Notes under the pieces: model-generated | The model's input: only the letters and a program-made list of their open reading frames with translations | Told to the model about the DNA's origin: nothing | Databases searched by the model: none | Position numbers and translations under genes: made by a program | NCBI GenBank assembly: GCA_001579985.1 | Contig: LRSR01007504.1 | Location: 1-62,200, forward strand | Direction: 5' to 3' | DNA from: Hypsibius dujardini | Taxonomy: Eukaryota; Tardigrada; Eutardigrada; Parachela; Hypsibiidae | DNA length: 62,200 nucleotides | In this document: piece after piece, positions 36,384 to 49,229 of the stretch | Numbering within the stretch: the stretch's first letter is position 1 | Layout of the letters: each line of letters starts with the position of its first letter

Positions 36384-39300
36384 TCAGTAAACAAAAATAA
36401 TCTTGAACTGTTGCAATAGATCCAAAGCCAGCGAATCCAACGACAAGGTCTTATTCTCCTTGGCATAGTTGAACGGCCATTTCTTTCCATTTACGAGGAC
36501 GCTGTGGGGATTGCCAGTGCCCAGCACCCGGACCTCGTTTATTTTGGGAACGTCTTTAAAATCGGCCTTCTTCACAATTGATTGCAAAACTCCCCGTTTC
36601 ATCAAATGGAACTTGACATGTGTGTAGTTGCCTCGTTCCAGCACGTCAAACTGCTCCCCGTCGTCCCAGAAGAGTTCCCCATCGGCTTGATGGTGACGGT
36701 CCAGGGTGACGGTCAGGCGGAAGGGGTTCTTTCGAGTGGCCAAGGTGGTGGTTTCCGGTTTCTGAGTCGGCAGAATAGCCCCGCCGCGGATGTGCAGGTT
36801 GATCTTGTCTGCCGGAGCGGGAAGCCTCACCCACGGTTCCGATTCAATGTCCAATTCGATCCCGGTGTAGAAATCATACCTTCAAGGAGGAAGAGAAGCA
36901 AGTATAGTTAGACAGACAGTCAAATAAGTAGGCGAGTTGATAAACAAATAGCAAAGCAGGCAGGCAAACAGACAGATAGACGGACAGCCAGGCAGACAGA
37001 CAAGCAAACAGACATACAAGAGAAAATGCAGACGATGCAGATGAGATAAACAGACATGCAATTAGACCGACAGGACGACTAAATTGGCAGGCGTAAATAC
37101 ACAATTCAAACAGACTTGTAGATAAGGCAGATAAGTGTGCGAATCAAACCGGATTGAGTTGAGACATTACTTGCCATTTAGCATCGGGAAAGTAGGCCAC
37201 AATCTGGGTGACGTTTGCCTCCAACACCGGTGACACCATGAGGCTTTCCCCCACCATAAACTGCCAATCAAGTCGCCAGGTGTTGCGGTCCTTCGGGAAC
37301 TCAAACAGCAACGGTCGCACCACCGTACTTCCATTCAAGGCAGCCTTAAAGAAAAGCGTGTAGTAGACAGGCAGCAGCGAATATCGCACCAACAAGGCAT
37401 TTCGTGTTGAATCTATTGTCGCCTCACTGAACGCCGCTGGATCCTGCAAAGAGCGTCCACGAAAATGTCACTTAAACAAATTAAGTTGTCGGCAGACTAA
37501 GCCAGACATGTCAAAAGGCAAAATTAGAAACCCCACAGAAATACAAAAATTCAGAGTAAAACCAAGCATTCAAATAGGAAGACAGCCAAACCAACGGAGA
37601 GCAGACAGATAGACTAACCTTCCGACACACAGATAAAATAAAAAGGCAGACAGAAGAACAGGCACAAGTAGTAGTCAGTCACGTATACAGACAGTCCGAC
37701 AACAAAGAGGTGATAGACCTTCCCGTAGATAGGCAAACGAATGCAGACAGGGAGCCAGACAATAGACAGGCAGACAGGTCTAACAACGAAACAAGAATCA
37801 GAGAAACAGAGAGGATAAATAGACAACACGTAGAGACTAGAATATTGAGACATCATGCCTAGATGCATACCTGATCGATATTTCCCAAACTGTTGTGGTT
37901 CCGGGAAAAGGGATAAAAGGCCCCGACTTGTTGCCACCGTCGGCACAGCTCTTCTGTCGTGTTGCCATTAAATCCACAGATATCCGACCCGACCAGTGGT
38001 ATCCCATACATATTAAAGTTTAGCATATTGGGAATGCTCCACTGAAGGGCCTCCCAGGTGGAAGGGTAGTCGCCGGACCAGTGACCAGACACGCGCCCCT
38101 GTCCCACGAATGTCGAGCGAGAGATTATGAAGGGTCGTCGGTTGGGACGAGCAGTAAGAAGAGCGGAATGGGTGACCATCGCTTCGGAGAGGCCGTAGAG
38201 GCTGTGTAAGTTATAGTGAAGGCCCAAGTAATGTTTTGCGGTCATGCAGACGGTATTAGTTTTTAGGGAGGCGCCACGGACGTGGGGAAGATAGGGCGGG
38301 TCTTCGAGAGAAGAGGCGGGGCAGCCGTCTTCGCTGCCATCGCCAAAGTTTGACGGCTCGTTCTGTGGGAAAGAGATAGCAGACGAGTGTAGCACAATGG
38401 CTGCCAGAACTTTTGGAGTGGGTGGTCTGTTCGTCTTCATGTCTAATGGTACGTTTATCAGTTCTATCTGTCTGTCTGTCTGTCTGTCTGTATGTCTGTC
38501 TGTCTGTCTACCTGTTTGCCTGCCTTCCTGCCCGTCTGTCCGTTTCACCTGTCGATATGTCTGACTGTCTGACTGCCTGTCTGGTTAATTACTTGACTGT
38601 CTGCATGTTTTTACGTCTGCCTGTACAAGGAAATACTCACCATGTCTATCCACAATCCATCGAATCCCACTTGGCCGTGGAAGTCGACAACCTGCTTGGT
38701 CCAGTAAGCCGTGGCGTTGGGGTGCGTGAAATCAGGGAAGACGGTCCGTTCACCGGTCCACACCTTGCCCTCTAAGATTCCACCAGAGGCGTTCTTGAGA
38801 AAGCAGTCTAACGCGACTCCGTCATCGTAAGGTGAATAGGTACCGGCGTCCTCCACTGAACTAATTCCCGGGTCAGTGATGATGACGTAGTGCATGCCGC
38901 GTTCATGGAGGGAGTGGACGAACCGGGAGATGCCATCGAACTTGTTGGGGTCGAACGTAAAGTCACGCGACTTGTCCATATAGTCTATATCATTCCACTG
39001 AAAAAGTCAGGCGAAACGTTAGTGGGGAGAAAAGCTTCTGTCTGGGCTCACTTGTTTGTCCAACTGTCTGTCCAACTGTCTGTCTAACTGTCTGTCTGTC
39101 TGTCTGTCTGTCGGCCCGCCAAGTTGCATTAAATTAACCTGAACATCGAGTGGGATACCGGCATCTATATTCCGCTGCATCACTTCCTTGGTCCGATTCA
39201 ACGATCCATACCCGTATTTACACAGATGAAAGCCCAAAGCCCAGTACGGCGGCAACGCAGGAGTTCCGACAAATTGAATATACTGCGCGATGACCTGATT

Positions 39301-41675
39301 CGGTGATGAACCGAGGAAAAGGGAGAAATCAAGGAGACCTCCAATGGTGCGGTACGTAATGGCCGGTGCCGGGGTCAGGATGACATCCATGGCGTTGGAG
39401 TTGAAGAGGAGAACGCCGCTACTGTCACCGTTTTCCTCCACCGACAGGTAGAAGGGGTGGGAGCCGTAGAGTGGGATGTTAACGCCAGGTTGCGAGTCGG
39501 TGGCGAAAAAGGTGAAGCTGTAAAAAAAAACCATCAGGCAGTGAATGGGGAAAGTCTTCCAGTTGGTATAGGTCTGACTTTGTGCCTGTCTTTCTGGCCT
39601 TGGGTCTGTCTGCCAGTTTGGGTGTACGTCTGGTTGCGTGACTGTCTAGCTGTCTGCATGTCTGTTTGTGTGTCTATTAGGCTAGCTCACTGGCTGCTCG
39701 TCTGTCTGAGTGCCTAACTGTCTAGCTGCATCTGGCTGGCTACCTACCTAGCTGTGTGACTATCTGTCCGTCTGTCTCAGTCCACCTCCCTGTGGTCCGT
39801 CTGCGTGCCTGTCTCGGTGTCCGTCTAGCCACGTGTCTTTTTGTATATCTGTCTGTCCGGCTGCGTGTCTCTTTGTGTCTATCTGTCTTGCTCACCGGCT
39901 GGGTGTCTGTCTCTGTCTGTCCGTCTGTATATCTCCTTGTGAGTCTACCTGCCTGTGCGTGCGTGTCTGTCGGTCTCCCTTTCTCTGCGTATCTCACCGT
40001 GTATACTGCGTGGAATGCGACAGTCTATCGCTGTGTTCTCCCAGGCCGTAGATGAAGTTGGACGGCAAGAAAGAGGAAATCTCAATGAACTGGTCGTAAA
40101 ATGAAAAAGCTCCGGCGGAAGTGTCGAACAACACTAGTCCACTACTCTTTCGCACCACTTGAAGGGCAAACGGATCCTCCTGCAACTTCACTTCATAATT
40201 GAGCTTCTCCTTCTGCATTTCCGGGGCATCCGGTAGTTTGGGAAATGGGACTTGGTAGCGTTCTTTCTGACTATCTGTCAGCACGATTCGAACACGATCA
40301 GGCGTGTCGAAGGTGATCTTGAGGAGGAGGAGCTCCACGGGAGAGGGGTACACGGAAAAGGCGGTCATGCGACGCTGTATGAGGGCGAAGAGACCATTGG
40401 TGGTATTATGGGTGTCGATTACGCGATAGGAAGTGGCACCTGGAGTAGAAAAATCAGTAAAAAGTTCGGCTGGCTCGAACTTCAACCACCCAGTTTTGGG
40501 TTAGATTTGGCCGAAACCAAAAACTGGCTTTAATTCTGTCTGGCACGCACAAATCAACCAATCAAGCTACGCGGATCTATTGGATTTCAACAAACACGCA
40601 CTAGAAAAAATTCCGAAGGAGAACTGTCCATCCAAACAAAAGTATCAAATAAAGAAACGCAGATTCATTACTAATTCAAATTAACTTTCATTCAAAATGA
40701 CGAAATGCGAAAAAAATGGCAAAACTAAACAACATCCATTTTTCCAAGGGAATCGAATCTACCAATCACCGCATAACTTGTGTTATGTATCACATATCTT
40801 CCTGTGGAACGGGCATCTGATACAAATGCAAACACTAATTTAAGCTTTAAAATATTTCTCTAAGATAGAATGCAAAGTAAAAGTACTTCTTAACTCAAGA
40901 TAAAATAAGAGTGAAACAAGACGTGCATTAAACATAATACAAACATGATATTGACAAGCACGAATAGATGAATCAACGCATGGCCTCCACCGCAAAATCA
41001 ATCCGACTAAGCATAACAATTCAATCAATCAACCAGCAAATGTCAAAACAAAAACTGAACATGGGAACAAACATTCTCTTCCCCAGAATCCGCTTGTAAT
41101 CTGTCCACCATCACAGCAACATAAATACGCCAAAAACACTTACCAATGGGATAGAAACACATGGGAACAGCCAGCCGTCCGAATTTGCCATTCCGAGTGG
41201 AATTATCAGGAATCAATTTCGGAAAGTCTTCAGCCGTTTTGGCCTTGTCCGGTGGTCGCCAACAGCACCCCCGTGCCTCACAGCCCTCCTGCGACGCGCC
41301 ATCCGCGGGGTAACAATCAAATCTATCCTCGACCTCCCAACAGGCATCAGCGGTCATCCATTTCCCAGGTGATTTCTTCCAAAAAGTCGGAAAATCGTCA
41401 TAGGAGGGAATTTGGGGTTCCCCTTCCGCCAATCCCTTCGGCACGGACCACGGCCGCACGGCGCCCTTAAAGATGGCGTGAACGGCTCGGCCGCAATAAG
41501 GTCCCAGTAGGAATGTGAAGAGGGTAAAGAGGAAGAGCAGCGCCAGGACCAAGAGGATGTTTTTGCAGGCGCGCTGGGAGAAACGCTGGAGACATTTTCC
41601 CTCACGAGGTTCGTCCTGCTTTTCCGAGGGGATGAGCAACTTTTCGTCCGGCAACTGGCATTTAGTGTATCTCAT
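36384..41675 (-). CDS. GAA-like: Acid alpha-glucosidase, GH31, with trefoil domain (seven exons)
   Basis: Exons 41675-41144, 40439-39998, 39517-39139, 38997-38641, 38362-37871, 37443-37175 and 36879-36384 give 988 residues in a single frame (human lysosomal enzyme 952). There is an N-terminal signal-anchor or signal segment at 39-57 ([17 protein letters not shown]) and a P-type trefoil domain at about 112-174 ([13 protein letters not shown] ... GCCW ... PMCFYP). The GH31 barrel carries [18 protein letters not shown], the nucleophile D569 in GLWIDMNEPSNF and the acid/base D668 in [11 protein letters not shown]. The enzyme releases glucose from alpha-1,4 glucans such as glycogen; a lysosomal, membrane-tethered or secreted location is possible. 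Intron 6 is GC-AG: the exon ends TG before GCAAGT and then resumes as KWYDFYTG. Confidence 0.95.
36900..37120. repeat. CAGACAGG-rich intron of the alpha-glucosidase gene
   Basis: Degenerate CAGA/GACAG tetramer tract filling intron 6, the GC-AG intron. Confidence 0.7.
38455..38620. repeat. (TGTC)n tract in alpha-glucosidase intron 4
   Basis: Perfect TGTC repeats at 38466-38510, then degenerate. Confidence 0.9.
39540..39990. repeat. Degenerate (CTGTCTG)n filling alpha-glucosidase intron 2
   Basis: Almost the whole intron consists of variants of CTGTCTG/TGTCCGTC. It yields long spurious open frames in several phases. Confidence 0.85.
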
Positions 41676-43378
41676 TTTGAAGTCAACAAATTTATGTTAG
41701 AACAAGTACGTATTTGATGGACGTTAAGTCATGGCGTCGTGGTGAATTCGAAACTTTTGACGAGAATAATGGTCGTTTTTGTGGTGACGGAATCTACGCC
41801 GCAAAAAATAAGTCAGCTGTTTTTGTTTCCACTTCCACATTCCTGTTGGAGCTGGATCTTCCAAATCTCTGCTGAGGACACTTTGGAAATTGTAGTGGGA
41901 AGGCCATCGAATTGATGGAAGTGGAAATTGGAGGTGGGATTGTTAAAAGGGGGATGCAAGCAAAAGGTGAAAGGGAAAGTGAAATGACATTCATTTTTCA
42001 ATCTCCAGCGCTCAACGACGGTCATTTCTTTCATCATCACTTGAACTTTTCTCTTTTTCCCTTTTTGTGCTTTTATTTGTTAAAAGAATAATCATTCCAA
42101 AAGTCACGCGGCGCAGATGCGAATCGCTTCCATGACTGTCCTCATTCAGTCAATCAACGCATCGTTAACATGTCCAAGTCGGTCAGGAGTGGGCGTGACT
42201 ATTTTAGTTTGATTGCTTGATTTACAGGCCGTGCTGTGTGCTCACAAGTCAGACAAAAATGTAGCCTCGCCTCAGTGAGCCGGCCTCATTCACACATCAC
42301 TTCAGTCATTCCGTTTGTTCATCATGGCGGCCAAAAAAATCGGCATTTTCTGGCCAATAAATGTCATCAGGATACTTTCTCGAGAACGGCAATTTGGACA
42401 ACCTGCTTGCCCAACCGAATGGAGACTGCTGGGACCGCATCGAGACAGTGTCACATGTGAGAAGCAGACTAGCGCTGAAGGGCAGCAAGAACCTTAAAAA
42501 GGAAACCCGGTCAGCATTTATTGATCTATTGTATCGATTGATTGCTTGATTCGTTACTCCTTTTTTTGCAACTTGTGAGTTTTTAATATTTATTATATTG
42601 TTTTCATAGGTTTATTGATTGATTTGCTCATTAAATTTCCTTATTATTTCTCCCTAGTACCGGTACTTGAATTTTTAATTATCGATTGTCAACGTGGCAG
42701 GTGATTTATTTCTTAAAAGATTAATTGCTGTTTTATTTGACTGACCTCAGGTTCATACCATTTTGTCGCGTTGTAGGATGGAGTGCCTCTTGTGAATGAG
42801 TATTGCATGCTGCCAGTACAAATACTTTGCCTTGGATCTCCCTGGTACTAAGTAAATGTGGGATAAAATGAGACAGTAGGACAGTTGTTGTACATAAAGT
42901 TGAACCCTCGGCATATGGGACGGTATTTCAACTTTAAGCACTTCAACGGTCGCCACAACTCTAGCTCTTGGGACTTAGCTTTTGTCTTAATAACATCGTT
43001 TCAGAACTTTACGAAAGAGATCACAATATAACGAACGATCCAAGAACCTTATGTGTCAACCACGATTTATTTAAAATAGAATGGAAAGGGTTCATTTGGA
43101 ATGTTAAAGAGTTTTTAAAACAGAATGAATTAAGGTTAGAGATAAGGTAACCTTTTATGCTATTTCAAAAGGGCACGCCGTTTTTCGAACTCATGGTTTA
43201 TACACATGTACCGGGTACAGCCTCAAAAAGAGACAGGGCAGTTTGAAAATGCCAAGTCTACCGACAAAGTCCTCAAGTCTTCCCCCTCTGGCGCCCATAG
43301 AGATTCGGCATGATGACTCCGCTGTTGCTGCCATCGATGGAATCACGCGTCGGATGGGCCATGATTGTGTGAAGGAGC
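41676..43378. other. Spacer between the receptor 3' end and the alpha-glucosidase 5' end
   Basis: The alpha-glucosidase promoter should lie just above 41675. A plus-strand 62-codon open frame at 42361-42549 (FLENGNLDNLLAQPNGDCWD ...) has protein-like composition but no recognised family or splice partner. Nothing else was supported. Confidence 0.35.
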
Positions 43379-43384
43379 TTTATT
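43379..43384 (-). promoter_or_regulatory. Polyadenylation signal AATAAA of the receptor gene
   Basis: On the minus strand AATAAA lies about 145 bases after the TAA of the receptor. It supports a transcript that ends right after the transmembrane exon, with no kinase-homology or cyclase exons beyond. Confidence 0.6.
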
Positions 43385-43526
43385 TCATTTGACTGAGAAA
43401 GCGCGGCCGTGGGTAGGCCATCAGTTCAACGCGGATAATCCACCACGTGTCGGCGTCCATGCGACTCCGGTGGTGCCTTTAAAATACCGTGTATGCTATC
43501 GTGAGACAGACAGCTCAAGCAGTTAT

Positions 43527-44146
43527 TTAGGCGGGAAATTGTGTTCCATTCTTTAAACGGAGATACCTTATGAGGATAGTAGCGGCGACCCCGAGGACCA
43601 CCACACAAACAGCGAGCCCAACAGCTACAGACAGCACCATGTTGCCCTTGGATTGCGAGCTTTCTACCATGCAAAATAGAGTAATAACGTTTAACATGCC
43701 GGTTTCGCAGTATGTAGCTCATTAAAAGTCACTTCGTTTTAACTCGACTTGCTGTTTTGGCAATGTATTCAGATGAGGCCATTGACATGTTCGACTTACA
43801 GAATGATCACTGATTGAATCACCAATCTATTTTGTAGGACAAGGTTATAAAGAAAGGATCTGTAATGATAAATCTACTTATTCGAAAGTACAGTATTATG
43901 TAAAGTCCATTTCTTAGTAATTCATTACTTCGAAAAACCGAGTTTTGAGAATACCTTGTGTAAGTTCATTGTATGGAGCATTAGGAGTTATTAATTCTGC
44001 ATCTCAAATTACCTTGAATATTGTTATGAAGAAAAAATGAATATAGAAAAATAGAAGCGAACTCCTTTATTATTTTTCATAATAAAATGCGAATTTCTGG
44101 AATAGGTTTTTTCTGTAGGCTAGTATTGTAATGAGTAATATGAGTA

Positions 44147-44177
<31 letters not shown>

Positions 44178-47100
44178 CATTATTATCATTATTACATTTT
44201 GTGAAAGAATATAGGAACCTCAATAATAGGAAAGAATATAAGTCCAACTCAAGTCTCGAGATTTAAAACGAGGACTGTATGTCTTAAGTGTACTCTTTTA
44301 TTTCAATGGAATTGCCCGAACTAAACGGTGGTCAATGTACTTGCACAACCGTTGCCCAAGTATCCGCACTTGGGCACGTTTGGCGGAGGCCAGTGTCCAC
44401 CAGGCCAAATTCTTCCAATGTCCGTTGTGTTAATCAGATCTTCCGAATTGGGATCGTACAGTAGACTGGGCTACCCAAAAAGATTAACCGATTTGTTAAA
44501 TAATAACTGCGGCAGGAAGTTCACGGTAGTTTAGTTAGTTCTAAACAAACTCCAGCAAAGCTTTCTTTTCCTATCACATTAATACTAACCATGTAATCCA
44601 TTGTCTGTGGATCTAAAATTTCTCCAATCATATCGACGTCCCGTTCGCCGCTCGGGCTGAAGGAGATCTCGCCAGTCGGCAGACGGAATGTCTCATTACG
44701 AATTAATGTCCCCATCTCCAGACCGCTTAAAATCCTCCCTGTTTGTGAGTAAGTTTTGTTGAGAATCTACCAAAATATAGACATTGTCACGCGGCAAATG
44801 CTTAAAAAGCGTTCTGCAATTTTTTACTGTCAGATTCCTCCTAAATATTTATTCTCAGGCGAAAACGGGGTGAGTCACTTACCATTCCGTAAACTTGATG
44901 CATCTCGTACGCAGCGTACAAAAAAGTCGGAACCTGCAATTTGAAAATTTATACCGCTTCACAGAAAGGCGCGCCTATGTTCCGTGACTGGGAGGAGGGG
45001 GTTAAAAAGTTGTACCTTTTAGCAGATTTTAATGTAGGAATTAAAATTCGAAGAACAGGTCGGAGAACATTTTAGAAAAGCAAATATTGTCAACTGAGAT
45101 GTAAACAAATTATATTTATTAGGATGCGCGGGGAGCATTGCCCTTTGCTCCGACCCCACCCCTTCTCTGACCTGGTCTCGTGGGTAGGTCATGTTGTAGT
45201 TTCTTCGCGCTGCTGCAACAATCCGGCTTCGCAGTTCCCTTATGGGTGCGTCCAGACCGGTGTAGGGCGAACGGAAACTGATCACAATAGTCGCGCGACT
45301 GACGTAACCGCGAAGTGGAATTGGCTGTAACATGCGAAACTCCTATGCATATTGTACATTACAGTAGGCCGCTTTTACCAATTTGATAGGAAATTTTCCA
45401 AATATTTCCTATTCTAAATACATGTTCTAATGGTAAATGTTCTAACAACAAATGTCTTAATAATAAATATTCAAAATACTTTGAACAAGCTTGTTCAGTG
45501 AAAATATGAAACAACGGAATTTGGCCTTACAGAAATTAAAAAAAATGATTTGCTGAGGTATCACCCTAGGGACGACACAAACAATAAACATTAAACTACC
45601 TGTACAAAACCTAACAATGCATCTATGCAACTAATTTCGTCATTTCTGAAAAACGTATTCTAGAGCTTCTGTGTAATAACGGTGTAAGAGGTAGAAACAC
45701 CCCAATATTAAACTAAAATCTTCAATGCCTAAAAAATCTAAACGAAAGATTAGTCACTAATTCTTAGTTGAAGTAAACTGAAGCAATAATTACCTCAATA
45801 TGAATTTTAATTATCCAAAATTGCGACTGAAAGTACCATATAACAAGCCTGGAGAGATTATGTCTGAATATCACATTTAAGGTCTTTCAGTGTTAGCAAA
45901 AGTTGAAGAAGATTGCCCAAATTGATTGTACATTAGGAAGGATCGTTATTACACTGTCGTCGGTGGGGTCTGTCACTTTCCACCAAGCGTCATCCAAGCG
46001 ATCCAAACTGCTCCCGAAACGACTAAAGGTCAGCATAAAGAAGACATACTCTCCGTTGGTCATTCCAAGCTCTTCCGCAATTTTCTGTCGAATAAACGTC
46101 AAAGGTTCTTGCGGGCTGTCTTTGTCAAGGGTGCAGCAAACTAACTATCATCATACCAACACCAGCAGAAACGACCTTCCAGAGCCAAACAGAAAGACGA
46201 CTGAAACGCAAATTTTGTTTATTTTGCACTCTTACTGTATATACCGATGCTACTTGACTGCTTCTAAAGGTGATATAAAATCATATGAATCAGGTTCTCA
46301 TTTCATTTCAAATTGAAATTTATTTTATTGTAAAGGGAATGGAATCGAGTACTTCAAATTGTTTTAATGACAATTCTTTATCGTTCTATCTAATTCTTAT
46401 ATATTAACACAGAAGCATATGTAAGTCGTTATGCTCCTTTCTTGAGAAATTCTTTAGTTTTTATACAATAATTTTTTATAAGTGTTTTAGAAAGTACAAT
46501 TATACGTTACCGTTGTATTTCAAAACCACGTTCCTTACTTCTGCTTGTTTCGCCGATTGTTTTAAGTGTTTTTTCTATCTCCCCACGGCCTCGGCTTGCA
46601 TTATATATAATATCGTTATATCGAATGTCCTTTATCGCGGGGTCCAGTCCGTTGAATTGTCCTTCAAAAAGAGCCCTCACGCCTCGGCTCAAATACTCCC
46701 CGGCGATGGAGCTCATGTCTACTAAGCCCGCGATGTTGGTCCATTGGTTGGCCGTCAAGAGGGCGTAGATGAACTTCATAATAACTGATCCCGGGTAGAC
46801 AGAGAGACCGAAGCAGTGTCCGTTGCTTTCGGTCGGGCTCACCGGCACGCTGCCACCGCTATACAAATTCACCCGTCACAGTTGCGGCAAGGCACGTTTA
46901 GAGAATCATAACGTAGATGTCCAATACTCACACTTACCTACAACCGAGAAGAACGGATTTGTCTGTAAAGATTAAACGAATCTATAGGTTAGAATGCTGG
47001 ACACAATGGAGACTGTGATTAAGCTAAGTAAGTCTTTTTTCACAAAAACGATATGTAAAATAACAATTAATTCTTCAATTCCAAATATTAGGGATTTTTT

Positions 47101-47979
47101 TTGGAGCAATCTCTGGTATGCATAAAGTATGAAACCTCTTGTCGAGGTAATGGAACCGTAACTGACTACGGAACAATTAAATACATGTACATATGAAATC
47201 ACTAAAGTTTGACTGCCGAGTAAAAAAATCTAATTTAAAGTTCCAGCAATGTCGCTGACGATCCCAAGGATATTATATTTTTCAGCGCAATATATTTTCA
47301 TAATGCCTGAGTCAGGTTTGTTAATTGTTAAACGATAAATCAAAACTTGCGTTTAATTCTAGTCCAGAAGATTTATTCTTCACACTCTCCATATGGCCTA
47401 AACGTCTGTCAAAAAGTGTCTGGTCTTGTTGAAATACGACAAATGCCCCGCTCGCCCGCCCCGCCCCGCAAGTTTTAGTTCGTGCAGCTAGAAAACTTGG
47501 AACTCACCTTTAGTGAAGCTGAGAATTCGATTTTGTTCAACTGTGCCTGTTGAGTAATACAGAGTAACAAAAAAGCATTACAATGTTGGCCGGTAATTGC
47601 AAAAGGAAAAATTCGCGTCACGTCTTGACCTACATGATGACAAAAAGGCCATGCCATCAGCATCTGCATTTTCGTAAACAAACTGGGCTGCAAAGTTGAG
47701 CACATCATCCAGTAGAAAGGGTATCGTCGGTCGATCCGGGTCCATTAGGTAAGTGTGAGTAAAATTGAAGATCCTCCCATACATCTGCTGCAAATGCTCC
47801 ACGCCCAGATCAATTGCCGGTCCACTGGTCTGAATGGCATCATCATTGGTTGTGTTGGCTTCTGGGACGATGATAGTCGTCGAAGCCAAAGCTATTCGAG
47901 GTAGGGAGACTGTATGACCATTTCCCGCCAGGCACAAGCCCAACGTTCCAGAGTAAATGAAAAACAATAGAAAAACCAT
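43527..47979 (-). CDS. Natriuretic-peptide-receptor-like single-pass receptor with short tail (NPR-C type, ten exons)
   Basis: Exons 47979-47634, 47546-47508, 46962-46938 (25 nt), 46858-46539, 46140-45932, 45324-45172, 44933-44883, 44766-44590, 44470-44341 and 43663-43527 give 528 residues, phases consistent. The signal peptide is FLLFFIYSGTLGLCLAG. The ligand-binding (ANF_receptor, type I periplasmic fold) domain shows KSVLLGCSGGSVPVSPTESN, EELGMTNGEYVFF, VPTFLYAAYEMHQVYGM, LPTGEISFSPSGERDVD and WPPPNVPKCGYLGNGCA, as in receptor guanylyl cyclases. One transmembrane helix (about 492-515) is followed by RYLRLKNGTQFPA and a stop. There is no kinase-homology or cyclase domain, so it resembles the clearance receptor NPR-C (human 541 residues). 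If the last exon is instead spliced at AAG|GTATCT, a cyclase could follow, but I found no such exons. The least certain junction is exon 5 to 6. Confidence 0.87.
44148..44193. repeat. (ATT)n microsatellite in a receptor intron
   Basis: About 14 ATT units with two ATC interruptions. Confidence 0.95.
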
Positions 47980-48681
47980 GCTGTCTGAACGATCTCAACC
48001 TAAAATATCAAACAGTTTTGTTTCCGTCGAAATTTGAGATAAAAAATTGTCACTTATGGATGAAACCAATCGGGAAAGAGAGCTATTTATATGCGGTCAG
48101 AAATACTTGCTTACACCTAATACGCTTTAGCTATGATGAACCGGAATCATCAACTCTCTTGACGAGCGTAACCGGGTGCTGGAATTTCGAGGGGAACTCC
48201 TCCCGATGTTCTTCTCGGCAATTGAGTTCCTCTCAAAATGAAAGAACTGCATGCAGAACTCGTGTAAAATTTCCTTGCATTTCAACAGCTTTCTCTTTCA
48301 CAAGAAGATGTCAGAATGAGTGCTGTTGCAGTTTCGACTTAAAAAAAACGCCCTTTCCGGCAAATCATGCCCACATCAAAGTGTCGCACAGTTGGATGTC
48401 GATCACATTTGGGCAGCTGACTCTGTGGATATGTTTTCAAAATATGAATATACCATGGGGAATGATGCATTGAAAAGGAAGCAGCAGTTTTGCAGATGAT
48501 TTTGAGAAAACTGACCAGAATATCTGCCGGAGAAGGTCATTGACGTCGATGATGCTTTACAATCGCCCGCGGCGCGACCTCATGTAAGGAGGCATGATCG
48601 CGGTCTTAAGGAAAATGGAAGGTAGTGGTAAAGGCTGATCGTGTATTATTGGAGCATTGCGTCTTGAAGGTTACTGCACAA
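47980..48681. other. Upstream region of the receptor gene
   Basis: Expected promoter and 5' UTR of the receptor. A plus-strand open frame at 48018-48473 lacks family resemblance and splice signals and is not called. Confidence 0.4.
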
Positions 48682-49221
48682 TAGGGATGTCGATTACGCA
48701 GGCGGTTTGGTTCGGTTCGGTTATTACGCGGTTCAGATGCTTAACCGGTTAGCTTTTCCCGGTTAAATCTCTAAACCGACCCACGCGGTTCGGTAAAGTT
48801 CCGAACCGACCCAGGCGGTTCAAACCGGGTTGAATCGCGGTTAACCGGTTACGTAGTTAAATCAGTGAGAAATACACCGTGAGCCGGCTACAGTCAACAC
48901 GTGGAGCTCTCAATAGCGAGAATTCATTCAGTTTATTTAAGTAAAGCGCGCAATTGCTGCATATTAATGCCTGAAAATGTTAAGGGATACTAGGCGTGCC
49001 ACCTTTGTGACTAATTGAGTCCATTCCCTGTCCAGACTGAACTTGTTTCTATTTTTACTCGTGAATACGGTTCATAACGGTTCGTAACGGGTAAACGGTT
49101 CGGTTTGACGCGGTTCCAAACGCTAACCGGTTTAAACGGTTCGGTTAAATTTAAAAACCGCGTCAGGCCGTTCGGTTCAAACCGCGGTTAAACCGGTTAA
49201 TCAGCGTAATCGGCATCCATA
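48682..49221. mobile_element. hAT-type MITE with GGTTCGGTT-rich interior
   Basis: A 540-bp element with termini TAGGGATGTCGATTACGC and, from the right, TATGGATGCCGATTACGC (16 of 18 identical). It is flanked by a perfect 8-bp duplication CTGCACAA (48674-48681 and 49222-49229). Both are standard for hAT elements. The interior is built from many GGTTCGGTT/AACCGGTTA motifs in both orientations. No ORF. Confidence 0.9.
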
Positions 49222-49229
49222 CTGCACAA

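Noticed and set aside
38413-38775. Plus-strand open frame through an alpha-glucosidase exon
   Set aside because: It mixes a (TGTC)n intron with the antisense of the catalytic exon, whereas the minus strand carries the GH31 motifs.
43365-43556. Kinase-homology exon downstream of the receptor transmembrane exon
   Set aside because: I looked for cyclase or kinase-like motifs on the minus strand from 43.5 to 41.7 kb and saw none. An early stop and an AATAAA fit a short tail instead.
48018-48473. 151-residue plus-strand open frame beside the receptor start
   Set aside because: No recognisable domain, and it begins in the probable promoter of the divergent receptor gene. It may be chance, so it is left uncalled.
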